Below, one piece after another: positions 1-12,003 of a stretch of 64,000 nt of DNA (its first letter is position 1; each line of letters begins with the position of its first letter). Location of the stretch: contig OZ038498.1 of NCBI GenBank assembly GCA_964036315.1, positions 11,892,339 through 11,956,338 of the forward strand, read 5' to 3'. A program made the translations under genes and the position numbers. The notes below the pieces were generated by a model. It did not search any database and was not told the DNA's origin. It worked only from the letters and a program-made list of their open reading frames with translations. Source of the stretch: Acanthosepion esculentum (Eukaryota > Mollusca > Cephalopoda > Sepiida > Sepiidae).

Positions 1-1
1 T

Positions 2-376
2 GAGGTTCTAGAAACAGTTGTCAAGCCCTGGAGTGACAACATATGCGACGGCAGGCCTTACATATTCCAGCAAGATTCGGCTTCATCCCACAAGGCTCTA
101 CGAACACAAGAATGGATGGCTGACCATTTGTACAAACACATCCCACCCAACATTTGGCCTCCTAACTCTCCAGATCTCAATCCACTAGACTATTATGTGT
201 GGAGCGTTGTTAAGAAGGAGGTTAATAAACAGCCTCATAATACCAAAGACTCTCTTAAAGCTGCAATAGTTCGAGTAATGTTTGATATAAATAAGGACTA
301 ATTAATCAGAGCTTGCAGCCGATTTCGACCTCGTGTAGAGGCAGTTATTGATGCTAGTAGTAATTTTATTGAATAA
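2..376 (+). pseudogene. Mariner-type (DD37D, maT-like) transposase, C-terminal remnant
   Basis: This is the C-terminal part of an IS630-Tc1-mariner transposase, the nuclear enzyme that cuts and pastes its own element at TA sites. The reading frame runs from the window edge, so the start lies outside. The second catalytic Asp is in FQQDSAS, and the third is the D of PDLNPLDYYVW. There are 37 residues between them, which gives a DD37D spacing typical of maT-like elements. A TAA at 299-301 interrupts the frame, and coding similarity continues (RACSRFRPRVEAVID) to a second stop at 374-376. The stop makes it a probable dead copy. The family call is good and the subfamily is an inference from spacing alone. 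Confidence 0.8.
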
Positions 377-477
377 AATTAAATAACAGTTAGCTAAATT
401 TCATGTTTACTTGTTTGTAATCAAATTATAATTATATTCATTTGTTCAGCAAGTTTTTTTTTACTAATCCATAAAAT

Positions 478-506
478 CTATCTTTAAATACCAGCCGCAC
501 CCTGTA
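478..506 (+). repeat. Right terminal inverted repeat of the mariner element
   Basis: The segment ends in GCACCCTGTA, so the element outer end reads CAGGGTGCGG on the minus strand followed by a TA target dinucleotide at 505-506. The left terminus is outside the window. Confidence 0.55.
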
Positions 507-879
507 TTGCGATAGTCTGAGAGGGTACTGAAAAGTTCTGCCTAACACTCAAAAATAAATTTCTGTGTTTTGTCATTTGATCAAACTTTGGGACATGAAT
601 CGAGCCAAAATTCAGCACCTCCTCTTCTAGAAATGAAAATGCTTGTGTAAAATCAAAGTTGTGTACAAGAATACATTAAGCAACATCTGTTTGTTAGTAA
701 CCTGCAACATTACAATGCTAACCCTAAGACTCGTTCTACATTTTTGATTCCCCAGTATTAAATTACTTTCCCCTAATTTACCAGTAAATTTTGAAACTCA
801 TCGAATCAAATGATTATTTTCCCTGCAAATAATTAAAAAAAAGCGGGGGCGTGAGAGAGTCCTTTTTTACCTTCTATCA
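507..879. other. AT-rich stretch, no feature recognised
   Basis: No coding similarity, tandem repeat or promoter-like structure could be seen here. Confidence 0.5.
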
Positions 880-1345
880 GTATGGCTGATGCTAACCTCC
901 AGGAGAGTGACTCCTTGCCCTTTCTCAGGCTAACAGCTTTCTGCTGACATGAAGTGTAAATATTATATTGAATCCATTGCTAGGTTTTCTGCTAGGAAAG
1001 TTGCTTCACTGTATTGTACGAGCCAATTTTTCTCATCAGAATCTATCTTATACATTTAGAAGTCTACCATTCGTACATGCATTGAATATTGCTGCCACAT
1101 CTGGTATGGTGCTCCTGCTATAGATTTAGATACTCTTGATAAAATACAAAAAAGAATCTGCAATGTTATTGTTCTTGACCTGGCCTCTCAGCATCAGTCA
1201 CTTTCCTATAACCATAATAATCTTTCAATAAAATTTTTAATAAAATATCTAATAATAAAAATATCTCCATTAATACAAACGCATTCTTGAAATGGAAATA
1301 TTATATTAAATCAGATTCTCACCAGAATCTATCTTACATATCTAT
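880..1345 (+). pseudogene. LINE reverse transcriptase C-terminal remnant, copy 1
   Basis: Translated pieces (YIESIARFSARKV, then CIEYCCHIWYGAPAIDLDTL and KIQKRICNV) match the thumb/C-terminal region of non-LTR retrotransposon reverse transcriptases, where E-Y-C-x-x-I-W and K-I-Q-R-R are typical. Several stops and frame breaks show it is dead. The same block recurs at 1505-1925 with high identity, including a shared tail near 1290-1345 and 1870-1925, so the two are a local tandem duplication with a period close to 580 bp. Confidence 0.65.
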
Positions 1346-1369
1346 AAGTCTATTTAGAAGAGAACTCCT

Positions 1370-1490
1370 TAATTAGCGTGGTCAACAATTTGAACATCGG
1401 ACACGATGACTTCAGACTTCAGCTTCCGTCTCCCAAGGCTTGGGTCAACCCCTGGAATGGTTTTCAGCACCCTGTATTTCCAAACACATC
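1370..1490 (-). mobile_element. SINE-E fragment
   Basis: It is similar to the 3' body of the SINE at 4796-5087 (shared blocks around CACGATGACTT and GGCTTGGGTCAAC). The tRNA-like head is missing. Confidence 0.5.
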
Positions 1491-1504
1491 GCGCATTCTC
1501 AATC

Positions 1505-1925
1505 TTACCTTTTCTGCTGACATGAAATGGAAACACTATACTGAATCCATTGCTAGACCTTCTGCTAGGAAAGTTGATTCACTCTATCATACAATACAAT
1601 TATTTCTCACCAGAATCTATCTTACACATTTGTAAGTCTACCGTTCGTACATGCATTGAATATTGCTGCCACATCTGGCCTGGTGCTTCTGCTATAGATT
1701 TAGATACTCTTGATAAAATACAAAAAAGAATCTGCAATGTTACTGCTCTTGACATTGGCCTTTCAGCATCAGTCACTTTCCTATCACCATAATAATCTTT
1801 CAATAAAATCTTTCATAAAATATCTAATAAGAAAAATAACTTCATTAACAGAAACGCACTCTGGAAGTGAAAATATATTAAATCAGATTCTCACCAGAAT
1901 CTATCTTACATATCTATAAGTCTAC
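1505..1925 (+). pseudogene. LINE reverse transcriptase C-terminal remnant, copy 2
   Basis: This is the second unit of the tandem pair. It encodes CIEYCCHIWPGASAIDLDTL followed by DKIQKRICNV, again the C-terminal reverse transcriptase region. Short open frames at 1378-1635 and 1550-1792 overlap it but neither is a complete protein. Confidence 0.65.
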
Positions 1926-3029
1926 TATTTGTTTTCAGGCAAGGGTTTCCGCATCATTTGTAATTTTACAAGTTCTTATATCAAATTCTATGTGTTTTGA
2001 GGTGTTTTGGTTATGACCTTTTCAATTACAATTACATCTGAGTGTTTTTCGGAAATGTGTGACATATAAGTTCTTCGATGAGGTGGGTTTAATCAGCTGA
2101 GGATTACCTGAAATTGCTGTTTGTCTTTTCAGGATTAATTTGTGCGCGAAAATTGTTACAAACAAATCTACAGACAGTTGCTGTAAATTTGAATAACTTT
2201 TTCAACTTAAATATTCTTTATCATCATTTAACATTACGTTTTTTCTTTCTCGTCTGCATTATTCAAAATTGTTTCTTTAGTGTAGAGTCTGTCTAATTTT
2301 TACTCAACAGAGGGACTTTTAATCCACTCTTTTAACAAGGGACGGCAGCGTCAAACTACTGCGTGTGTAAATTTATTCATGCGAACGAAGTTGATTAATG
2401 TGTTTTGAAATGAAAATGTGCATGAATTGGAAGAATATTCCCATGACGTAATAAACGCCTCGAAATGGCACAGGAAACTACTTTACACTTCTCGTTATTT
2501 AGAAAGCTACTCATTATTTAAAGAGTCAAATTATATCAATCGACATATTCAATGTTGAATTCCTGTTCTCACGGATGTTAATTCCTTCATATCTTCTGAG
2601 TAACTTTCGTAAAAACGATAGGTCTTCGTATTATTTCGACATTCAATGACATTAGCAAATGAATTTCAACTTTAAAAACATTTTCCAAAACTATTGGTAA
2701 ACAAAAGAAAATGTTCATCTGCACAAAGTGTCTCCAAAAATGTGTCTACTCTTTGTTAATAGCAGCTTCATTACCTCAAGGTGAACAACATTTTTAGAAA
2801 AACGAAAAAAGGAAAAACAGCGGATGTTTAAATTAAGTTTTGTTTTAAAATTTGCACAAGTTATAAAAGTGATAAATTATGGAAGCATTTCAGGTGGAAA
2901 AAATTATATAGAATTTTTTTAATTAAAAATAATTATATGCAGAATTACGAAAGTTGATGTTTATTTCGAGATTTATTCATTATTCTAAAAATATTGAATT
3001 TATTTTCATTTAATCATCATATCATTAAT
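1926..3029. other. Stretch without recognised genes
   Basis: AT-rich DNA with no convincing coding or repeat similarity to the rest of the window. A 60-codon open frame at 2114-2296 has no recognisable domain. Confidence 0.45.
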
Positions 3030-3290
3030 TAGTAACAGAAATCCATTAGATTCACTTACGTGCTAAAACCCTTTTTAAAGGCATGAATCCGCTTCTTGTA
3101 AATAGCAGGACAGACTAGAAGGACAAGTGAATTGAAAACCTGCGGAGAGTCGTGTGGCAGGTCTGTCTGTTCGTCTCTTCGATTGGTTCTGCACAAGCCT
3201 TCACCACTATAATTTGTGCGGGGGGGGGGGCCTGGTTACCGTTTTCTAGGAACTGAGTTGCTTGACACTCATACGTCGAAAATGTATTTA
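3030..3290 (+). mobile_element. SINE-A copy, degenerate
   Basis: It shares the SINE-A body with 30,833-31,232: the blocks TTCACTTACGTGCTAA, TAAATAGCAGGACAGAC, AAAACCTGCGGAG, GCCTTCACCACTATAAT and the terminal CTCATACGTCGA. The tRNA-like head is lost and a run of eleven or so G is present inside. Confidence 0.65.
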
Positions 3291-3339
3291 TAAAAAAAAA
3301 AAATATATATTCAAGGACCTCCAATCGGTTGAGAGCTAG

Positions 3340-4156
3340 GGCAGGAGTTGGCTAGTTAACTTTAACGCCTCAAAAACAAAACTGCTCTCTATTACTCATC
3401 GCAGAGAACTATCCCTACCCCCCATTAGAATGTCTGACGCTCAACTTATCGAGAGTTCCTCTTTGCGACTACTCGACCTGAGATGGAACAAATACATTGA
3501 GTCAATAGCTTCGTCCACCGCAAGGTAAATGGGCTCCCTGTGCCGCGCCAGGAAATTTTTCTCGCCGGAGTCGATCCTTCAAATCTACAAATCAACCATT
3601 CGCCCTTGCATGGAGTATTGCTGCCATATATGGTCTGGTGTCCCTTATGTTTGTTTCAAGGTTCTTAATAAGATCCAGAGACGGATATGCAATGTAATTG
3701 ACCCTGATCTGGCACCTCGTCTGCAGTCGCTCTCTCACAGGCGTGCCGTTGCTTCCCTCTGTCTTTTTTACAAATACTTTCACGGTAACTCCGATGAGCT
3801 GCTTTCACTGGTTCCCAGACTTCATGAATTTAAGTGTTCAACTAGGCTGGCATCTCGCTCTCACCCTTTCACTCTTGAAACTGTTAAATGTAGCCGTCTC
3901 TTCTACTTCAATAACTTCATGTCTCGCACCTCTCGCCTGTGGAACTCCCTCCCCTTTTCCTGTTTCTCTGATAGCTATCATCTGCAACTATTCAAATGTA
4001 ATGTCAATCGACGTCTTCAGATGCCTTGATCTATCCCCTATCCTTCTCTTCATCCTTTCCTCTATCACTCTTATTTGGTCTCACTCCAACTCTCTGTAAC
4101 CCTTGCGTGCTAGTGGCTTCCCGCCTTGTTTGAGGTGAAACGCTTAAAAAAAAAAA
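3340..4156 (+). pseudogene. LINE reverse transcriptase C-terminus with 3' UTR and poly(A) tail
   Basis: A frame from 3340 to the TGA at 4027-4029 encodes about 225 residues of a non-LTR reverse transcriptase C-terminus and is broken only by TAA at 3526-3528. Visible hallmarks are NFNASKTK near the start, then MEYCCHIWSGV, LNKIQRRICN, LSHRRAVASL and the LINE-typical SRTSRLWNSLPFSCF. The 3' UTR follows and the copy ends in an A-run at 4146-4156, as expected for target-primed reverse transcription. It is the best preserved of the three copies of this family in the window, and the 880-1925 copies are older relatives. The clade is likely jockey/CR1/Rex1-like but cannot be fixed from the C-terminus alone. 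Confidence 0.8.
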
Positions 4157-4795
4157 TTCATCTACATATGAAATTTTCTTTGTGTGGATTATTGATTTCT
4201 GCTATTGAGCTCTGATTCTGCGATCGTTCGATTCTGCAAATAAATCAGAAGAAAACGTCGCAGCCACGCTGTTTTCTGTTGGCTGGATAATTTCAATCGG
4301 GAAGCATCAAACTATAGAAGGCAATTCAAAGAGAATCCTCTTTGAATCGGCACTTTTCACCATCACGACATTATTTCTGAGGGATGATCATATTTGAGAA
4401 GAGCAGACACTGCTTGATCGAACGGCTGAAACGAATGGGAGTTTGGGCGAATTTAAAGAAGCACAAAAAGCGTACAGACGTATTCAAGGATACCCGTCTA
4501 GCCAATCCCCATTGCAGTGAGATGAAAGGCGGATTATCATTGATAATAAATAGAAAATCTGGCACTACTGCCACTACTACTAAAAGCACAACCTCTATCT
4601 TCCTCTCTTCAATTAATAATAATGTTAGCCGTTCTAGTACTACTATAACAATAATAGCTGGTCACTTAGGGCGGCTAGCCAATCCCCATTGCAGACGTTC
4701 GCCCAGGCACATCTGTGTTTGGTCAACATCCACAGAGCCTACCTGTGGTTTATACTGCAAACTATGCTTAGCTGACCATAGTTATGTGTGTTATA
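4157..4795. other. No gene; 20-bp direct repeat
   Basis: The string CTAGCCAATCCCCATTGCAG occurs at about 4498-4517 and again at about 4675-4694. Otherwise only short unrelated open frames are present. Confidence 0.4.
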
Positions 4796-5087
4796 TAGCG
4801 TGATGAACAATCTGAACAAGGCCAGCACATTCAAACCCTCGGTCACGATGACTTGTGACTTCGTGCTAGCACGGCTATCGACGGCTACCCAATTTCACTC
4901 AAAAGGCTTGGGTCAACTCGTGGTATGTTTTTTTCAGGCACTTTCCATGGTGTCGCACGCTAGGATCGTACCCTTCCGGACTGATAACATCAAGAAGTTT
5001 AATTCCTGACAAATCAACGATGGTGAGATTCGAACCCGAGTCTCATGGTTAAAAAGCGAATATTCTAACCACTCGGCCACGTGCCCA
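4796..5087 (-). mobile_element. SINE-E, tRNA-derived, complete head and body
   Basis: On the minus strand the head reads GGCCGAGTGGTTAGAATATT with CGGGTTCGAATCTC downstream. These correspond to the A and B boxes of an internal RNA polymerase III promoter and resemble a leucine/serine-type tRNA. The body continues to 4796. A plus-strand copy is at 55,858-56,095 and a fragment at 1370-1490. It is a retroposed SINE and not a tRNA gene, since stem pairing is broken and a long tail follows. Confidence 0.7.
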
Positions 5088-5099
5088 TATAACCTAGTA

Positions 5100-5170
5100 C
5101 TAGTACAACTACTAACTATAATATAATATAATGTAATATAATGTAATATAATATAATACTAGTAGTGACT
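5100..5170. repeat. TAATATAATA-type simple repeat
   Basis: Imperfect repeats of ATAAT/GTAAT type lie between two ACTAGTAG-like motifs. Confidence 0.6.
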
Positions 5171-5640
5171 ATAATATAACATACTGTCGCTTAATTCCAA
5201 TAATAGTCCTGAGATTCTCGACGTCTGAAGGTACAAAATAATGTTTACAATAATTAATAATGATAGAGATGAAAAAATATTAATCCTTTACTTTTTGCGT
5301 GTCATGTCCTTTAAGGACGTGGGCATCATCACTCTCCATAAATTATTGTCTTTTGCGGCTGTAACTAAGCCTTAGCCTTTGTTGTAACCTAAAAAGGGTT
5401 ACTGAATGGGGAATAACCAAAACAGAGGCTAGAAATGAAATGTTAATCTTTATGGCATCAACGATATACAATACTCGCCAGCTCCATAAAGTAGGTAAAC
5501 CACTGCTAGCGGTGGACTACTTAACATATTATACCCACTACTAATGTCCAACGTATTTATGAGTATAAGGACATACCCATTAGTGTTCATATGTACGGCA
5601 TATAATAGCCTTTACCATCCACTTACCTAAACTCGTTAAG
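5171..5640. other. Stretch without recognised genes
   Basis: Possibly more of the adjacent minus-strand LINE, but no frame could be followed with confidence. Confidence 0.3.
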
Positions 5641-6300
5641 TAAGCTAATAGCTGCTCCCTACCCAGTGACTGTTACTTTTGTCTTTAATATATATTGTGA
5701 GTGTTAAATTCGCTAAGCCTTCTTTTCTCATTATGTGACCCCCCGAAAAAAATGTCAGTTATCTTTTTCTGATTGGAGCTATCAGTTTTTTTTGCAGTTC
5801 CTATTTTGCTAAAAAACCTCTTTTCGTTTCTCACATGTTTTGTTTATAGCGTTCGTCAGGAGAACCAAATCTCGTTTGAAGTCTCTTCTTTATCGGCGAG
5901 AAGATATATAACTGAGATTAGATATTACATGGAAGTTTAACACTATTTTCTTTATTTCTAAGGACATTTTCTGATTCCTTAATACTTTGCTTAATTTCTG
6001 AAAGGCATCGTTCGCTAGTCTTATGCGCTATCGGATTTCTCTATCCCATTTTCTGTCGTCTGTTGCTGCACACACCAGATAAATTCAATTTCTGTGCCTG
6101 CTTTATTTAGACGTTCCCAAATGCATTGCTTACACCTTGGGGGTTTTCCTTTAATGACAACCATGCATTCTGTCTTCTTGCAGTTAATAGTTCATCTCTT
6201 CTTCTTGCTTTCCTTTACTAACCTCTCTCAGAGTTCTTTAAGTTTTCTTTTTGGTCTGAGACTGCCATCAGCACAAAGTCATCTATGTGTCTTATGTTAG
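5640..6300 (-). pseudogene. LINE reverse transcriptase remnant (GLENLTLT family)
   Basis: Read on the minus strand, the catalytic motif appears as HIDDFVLMA, where a YADD-type motif is expected. It is followed by TINCKKTECMVV-like sequence split over frames, then EIKQSIKES and finally GHIMRKEGLANLTLT near 5700. These are the palm, thumb and C-terminal blocks of a non-LTR retrotransposon polymerase in the expected order. Many frameshifts and stops make it dead. The same family supplies the fragment at 32,285-32,470 (motif A region) and the interrupted copy at 22,930-24,790. Confidence 0.7.
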
Positions 6301-6689
6301 TAATTCTAGTATTAGTACTAAATAAAATATTAGTATTGTGTAAGTAGTAAAGTTATTAATACTAACGAAAAGGACGATGAATGACAAAAGATTTATCAGA
6401 ACAAGAACTGATGACCCATTCGACGCTATGATCGAATATTATCGAATATTACCGAATATTATCGAGTATTACCGAATATTACGGAAGCCATTGATTTTCT
6501 AACATGACAATGACTATAAGATAAATGTGAATGAGATTAAGATTAATAAAAGGAAAACCAAAGATGCATTTTTCTACAGAAAGTCGAGAAAAACCGTTCT
6601 TGATATGATGTACAAGTTATTTAGCCTCAGATTTCTGATATCAGCAAAGTCGAACATTTCTTTTTCGTGAAAACCAGAGAATGAACTGG

Positions 6690-6694
6690 ACAAA

Positions 6695-6750
<56 letters not shown>

Positions 6751-6948
6751 CGAAATCTCAAAAGTGTGGCACATCGGAACATCAACAAACCCTGTTGTAG
6801 TTGGAGCCCTAAGATTGGTTGGAAATGATTCCAGTAGATTAATTGAAGGGATTCCTGGAAGCCCATGCCTCAAAGAAATAAAAAAATTCTTCTCACAAAT
6901 ACAGCCCACACTTTACGAAGGGCTTTATCTATGTAATATATATATATA

Positions 6949-7027
<79 letters not shown>

Positions 7028-7123
7028 TTGTCAGTGGAAAGTGTCATGACGTCATTTCTAACCTTAGGTCTCTGGGCGGGACTCGGAAAAAAATGTGTAC
7101 ACGCCAGAAATCAAAGGAAATAA

Positions 7124-7176
<53 letters not shown>
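6690..7176 (+). mobile_element. R4/Dong-like LINE 3' end flanked by (AAT)n
   Basis: After an (AAT)n tract, 6760-6930 encodes VWHIGTSTNPVVVGALRLVG and IEGIPGSPCLKEI, the extreme C-terminus of a LINE with a C-terminal restriction-like endonuclease. The 3' UTR follows, interrupted by (TA)n at about 6931-7022. It carries the family block GTCATGACGTCATTTCTAAC and CGCCAGAAATCAAAGGAAATA, and ends in a second (AAT)n tract at 7126-7176. The copy is heavily 5'-truncated. Related copies are at 33,530, 34,485, 37,009, 57,747 and 58,255. Confidence 0.7.
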
Positions 7177-7179
<3 letters not shown>

Positions 7180-7532
7180 CAACTGATGCTGCCTGCATGG
7201 CTCTCATGTCTTTCGATCTTAACTGAAATTATTGACATGTAGATGATTCTTGATGGTGAATTTGCTTATCAGTTTCCTAACACTATCCAGTTGAATATGA
7301 CCCCCCCCAAACCAATGCTGGCGCACTGTTCCCTCTCTGCTCAAGAGAGGCAGCTGTGGAGGAACATGATGGCCGTGTTCATTTTTATTTTTATTTTGCA
7401 AGTTTTAAGGATGAAGAGTGGAGACTTGAAAGTCACATATAAATTTTTTGAAATCCCCTCGATCGGAGACTTCCTGATTGGGGCTGGGTGACCCAATCTG
7501 AAGGTATTTTCTAACTGGGACCCGAGTTGAAA
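7177..7532. other. Stretch without recognised genes
   Basis: Short unrelated open frames only. Confidence 0.35.
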
Positions 7533-8178
<646 letters not shown>

Positions 8179-8452
8179 AATTGTTTAAGCTATGAAATTT
8201 TGTGCGATAATCTTAAGTCGCACTTAAGACCCCCTAGTGATTTACAAAGGAGGCCACATATGGAGTAAGAGTGAGGATTGTGGGATGAGATCACTGTTAG
8301 ATTGGCTGACCTTTTAGATCCTGCTCTCACTTCTAGAAGTCGATTCAGACAAGCATATTCAAAACTGCCGAGTCTACTAAAACACGTTGATCTCCATTCT
8401 ACCCACTCCAAGGCTAAGCGCTGAAGAGTGTTATGTGCTATATTGACAGCTG

Positions 8453-8456
<4 letters not shown>

Positions 8457-8509
<53 letters not shown>
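8457..8509. repeat. (TA)n microsatellite
   Basis: About 26 TA units. Confidence 0.9.
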
Positions 8510-8512
<3 letters not shown>

Positions 8513-9181
8513 TAAAAGTAATATTTTTTTCTTAAAAAATGTATTGCTGGTAATAATTATTTCCTTCAAAAATTCCTTGCAAGTAATAATTTTTAATAAA
8601 AAAGTATTTCTGGTAATTAAACTATTTTACACTTTCATAGTGTTTTGACCACAGCTGGAACCCTAACAGGTGCCACTACCCCGTGTAGACCTGGGAACAC
8701 CAGTAATTAAGAGGTGGTTCCACGCACCTGAAAACCTCCCGATCAGAGGCCTTGCTATCGGATGTAGTCTATCGTCATACCCAGGACACAATAATGGTAG
8801 ATGGTAAATCTGATATTATCAACACTATTATTGTACATTCCTTGCTTATGTTCACTTTAAATAATAATACTACTAATAAATCTAAAATCAAACACTATGA
8901 CGATTCAGTAATCTATAATGTTTAATTATTTATGTAGGGCAGACATTATAGTTTAAAATCTACCTACCTGCAATACATTATTAGATTTCAAATCCAAACC
9001 ATAGATATATAGCGAGAGGGAGGGAGTGATCAAGAGAGAGAGAGAGGGGGGAGATAAAGAGGGAGGGAGATGGAGTTGGCGAGAGGGAGGAAGAGATAGA
9101 GTGACGGAGGTGCGAGAAGGCATAGCGTGTAAGAAGGTTATGAGCCCAGAAAAAAAGGATTGGCCAGTCTAGTTTTCAATC
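8510..9181. other. No gene; purine-rich patch
   Basis: A GA-rich, strand-asymmetric patch is seen at about 9005-9130. The rest shows nothing recognisable. Confidence 0.4.
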
Positions 9182-9277
9182 TATATTCACTTACCATTCA
9201 CTTATCATTCACTTACCATTCACTTACCATTCACTTATCATTCACTTACCATTCACTTACCATTCACTTACCATTCA
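9182..9277 (+). repeat. 11-bp minisatellite (CACTTACCATT)
   Basis: About eight copies of an 11-bp unit, with C/T alternation in the sixth to eighth positions (TTACC versus TTATC). Confidence 0.85.
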
Positions 9278-10660
9278 AGAAAAACAGAAATTGACAACCC
9301 CCCCCCCCCCGCCCGCGCTCTAATTCATCGCTAAATAATATTGACAAAAATATTTCGTCCCTGATATAATTTAATAATTTTTCATTAGTGTGACACAAGG
9401 TAATAATGGGAATAGGAAGATTTTATTGCGACTGTCTTTTTTGTAGAAATGACTTGCCTGGAAAATCAGTATTTAAAATCCTGGCTTTTATCTGAGATCT
9501 AACTTACTGGCAGTGATAGGAAATACGCAACGACTTCAGCCACCAAACATAACTTCTTAAGTAATATGGTTGTCAAATTATCGTGGCATTAATCCAAGAT
9601 GAAGCGAAGATTAACTACACTCTGATACTAGTTGTAAAACTCGAGGGAGAAATGATTCGAATGACGCTGGAAACATCGAAAAAATTGATTGTTCGATCGA
9701 TTATTTTTGGTTTCCTGTGCAATTAACAGGCAAATATGAAAACGACACAAACGCATTTAGCAAAAACATATTCAGAGGAAATTTGTTCCTGGAATGAAAA
9801 AAAAAGATAACTTAACCTTGCTTGTCCTAATATGGGCATTTTTATAAGATTTGAATATATTTGGAGATTCTTGGGTAGAAACGGACTCAAGAGAAACTTG
9901 ACATAATCAACAGCAGTTAAAACATATTACAGTTATTACGGTGTTGTTAGACAGCATATTCCTGCAATGCATGACAACACTTTAAATGCACTGGTAGTTC
10001 AATCTAACACATCTAACCGCAATTTTGATATCTGATTCTACAAACCTCAGACCAGGCTCCGTACGGAATATCACCAAACTATTTTTACGTCCGATTTTTG
10101 GTTCGAAGCTATAACTGTTATATAAAGATAAAAGGAAAAAAATACTACGTTACTTAAAAATCGAAAACCGAAACGGTAAATAAAAATATACAGCATAATA
10201 ATAAAAAACAAGTAAAATAAATTAATCTAAATTCATCCAAATAAATGAATAAACTAACAAACCGATCCCGATAAATTAACCGTTAGAAAAAACAAATACA
10301 GATAATCAATCTAAATAAATACATGAAGTAACAAACAAATAACTGCTTCCGTCAAAATAATAGTTAGAATAAACTACGACAATCAACCCCCAAAATTGAA
10401 TAAATAGCTTTAATTAACTTCCCAAACCAAAACAAAACTATTAAATAAGCGATATAAACAAATTTTTACTACGTTAATAAAAACACCGATTAAAATAAAA
10501 ATAAAACATAAATATATCAGATAAGAAATAAAAATAAAAAATAAAAATAAATAAAAACAAGCAAAATAATTTAAACCAAATAAATAAATAAATAAATAAA
10601 TAAACAAATAAACGACTTCCGGTAAAATAACCGCCAAAATAGACTGCCCACAATGCACCA
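9278..10660. other. Long AT-rich stretch without recognised genes
   Basis: The AAATAAATA-rich section at 10,190-10,620 gives a minus-strand open frame rich in Y, L, F and I. That is a composition effect. Confidence 0.45.
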
Positions 10661-10855
10661 CAGACCCGTATATATAAATAGCCGAGAAAAATAACAGCAC
10701 ACGTGGCCCGACGATTGCGTCTAGCATGAAACAGACTGTCGCCTCTAAGTGTTGACTTCTATGTTCACTTTTTATATTTACACACGCTCTATCTCTGATA
10801 TTGAGCACTTTATCCCATAAATATAGCACACCTTAAGACTATATTTCTTCATATT
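10660..10855 (+). mobile_element. Family D (AT)n-linked repeat, single arm with hammerhead-like core
   Basis: The arm runs from about 10,697. At 10,708-10,732 it reads CCGACGA, then TGC-loop-GCA, then GAAAC, the order of a hammerhead core with C at the second core position. It continues through CTCTAAGTGTTGAC and TTTACACACGCTCTATC to the AT-rich end, ATAAATATAGCACACC. Related copies lie at 11,495, 26,622, 27,425, 28,023 and 31,350. Confidence 0.65.
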
Positions 10856-10859
10856 TATA

Positions 10860-11045
10860 TTTATACATAGGTATCAACACCTTATGTTAACAGTTTGATT
10901 AAACACAACCAATGGCCTGAATTTAACTATGAAACATCTAGTGTTAGTTCCTATATCCACACTACTTATATTTACATACGTTCTTTCCTTTATATAGAGC
11001 GCATTTATCCCATAAATATAGCATGCGTTAAAAAATAGACTTTAG
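10860..11045 (+). repeat. Diverged family D relative
   Basis: It shares TTATATTTACATACG, GAGCGCATTTATCCCATAAATATAGCA-type blocks and the same order as family D. The hammerhead-like segment is not clear here. Confidence 0.45.
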
Positions 11046-11241
11046 TAAACATACATGCGTATATGTGTGTGTGTGTGCGCGCGTGCGTGTTCACTAATTG
11101 CAATATATGTCCTTTATACAAACTGCAAATGTATAAATATTTTATATACAATTTAATTATTGATGTAGATATCTTTTCATTCTTGTGTCACGTTCTGATA
11201 CTCAATCTATCCCTTTTCGTCTTTATCTCTCTTTCTCTCTA

Positions 11242-11345
<104 letters not shown>

Positions 11346-11374
11346 CATCTATATAATTTCTATATATATTATAT

Positions 11375-11495
11375 ATGCGCGGTACTGATTGGAAAGTGCT
11401 CAATATCAGTGATAGAGCTAACATATTCAGTTGTATGGATATGTGTTTGCGACCTTGGGTTTCACGCTTTTGCGATCATCACAAAAACTGTTGTG
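11375..11495 (-). mobile_element. Family D variant with hammerhead-like core
   Basis: On the minus strand at 11,449-11,472 the order is GTGATGA, t, CGC-aaaa-GCG, t, GAAAC. It is followed by ACC-CAA-GGT and then C, which fits a stem III closed next to a TH cleavage position. Only the first core base (G for C) departs from consensus. Flanking AAAGTGCTCAATATCAG ties it to family D. Confidence 0.6.
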
Positions 11496-11640
11496 CTATA
11501 GTTATGGGATAAAGTGCTCAATATCAGAGATAGAGCGTGTGTAAATATAAAAGTGAACATTGAAGTCAACTCTTAGAGGCGACAGTCTGTTTCATGCTAG
11601 ATGCAATCATCGGGCCTCTAAGTGTTGACTTCTATGTTCA

Positions 11641-11690
<50 letters not shown>
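11496..11690. mobile_element. Family D palindromic copy plus (TA)n
   Basis: Arms at 11,548-11,579 and 11,615-11,646 (32 nt, two mismatches) are inverted around a short centre containing the CAGTCTGTTTCATGCTAGATG block. The left side carries the GGGATAAAGTGCTCAATATC tail. The right arm runs directly into a (TA)n tract. Confidence 0.75.
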
Positions 11691-11821
11691 GTAGGTCTGA
11701 TGAATTGGATCGTGATTACGTAATAAATTATAACCATGGAATATTAGTGTTTGAGCCTTTTATATTATATTCTTGCTCTGTCCTGGACACTGAGTTCTAC
11801 CTGGATTCTATCCTCTTGTAA

Positions 11822-11825
<4 letters not shown>

Positions 11826-11863
<38 letters not shown>

Positions 11864-11900
11864 ACCACTAATATTATCTATCAGTCAATATATCTATTTT

Positions 11901-11953
<53 letters not shown>

Positions 11954-11957
11954 TATA
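11826..11957. repeat. Two (TA)n tracts
   Basis: Tracts at about 11,826-11,862 and 11,905-11,957. Confidence 0.9.
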
Positions 11958-12003
11958 ATTGCGACAGTCTGTATCGTTCTATTGAGCACTTTTATCTATA
12001 AAT

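Noticed and set aside
3115..3324. 69-codon minus-strand frame
   Set aside because: It lies across a SINE-A copy and a homopolymer run.
5030..5087. Genuine tRNA gene on the minus strand
   Set aside because: Stem pairing is imperfect and a SINE body follows. Other copies exist, so it is a tRNA-derived SINE head. The heads at 12,284, 12,908, 16,950, 55,858, 56,546 and 59,407 were rejected as tRNA genes for the same reason.
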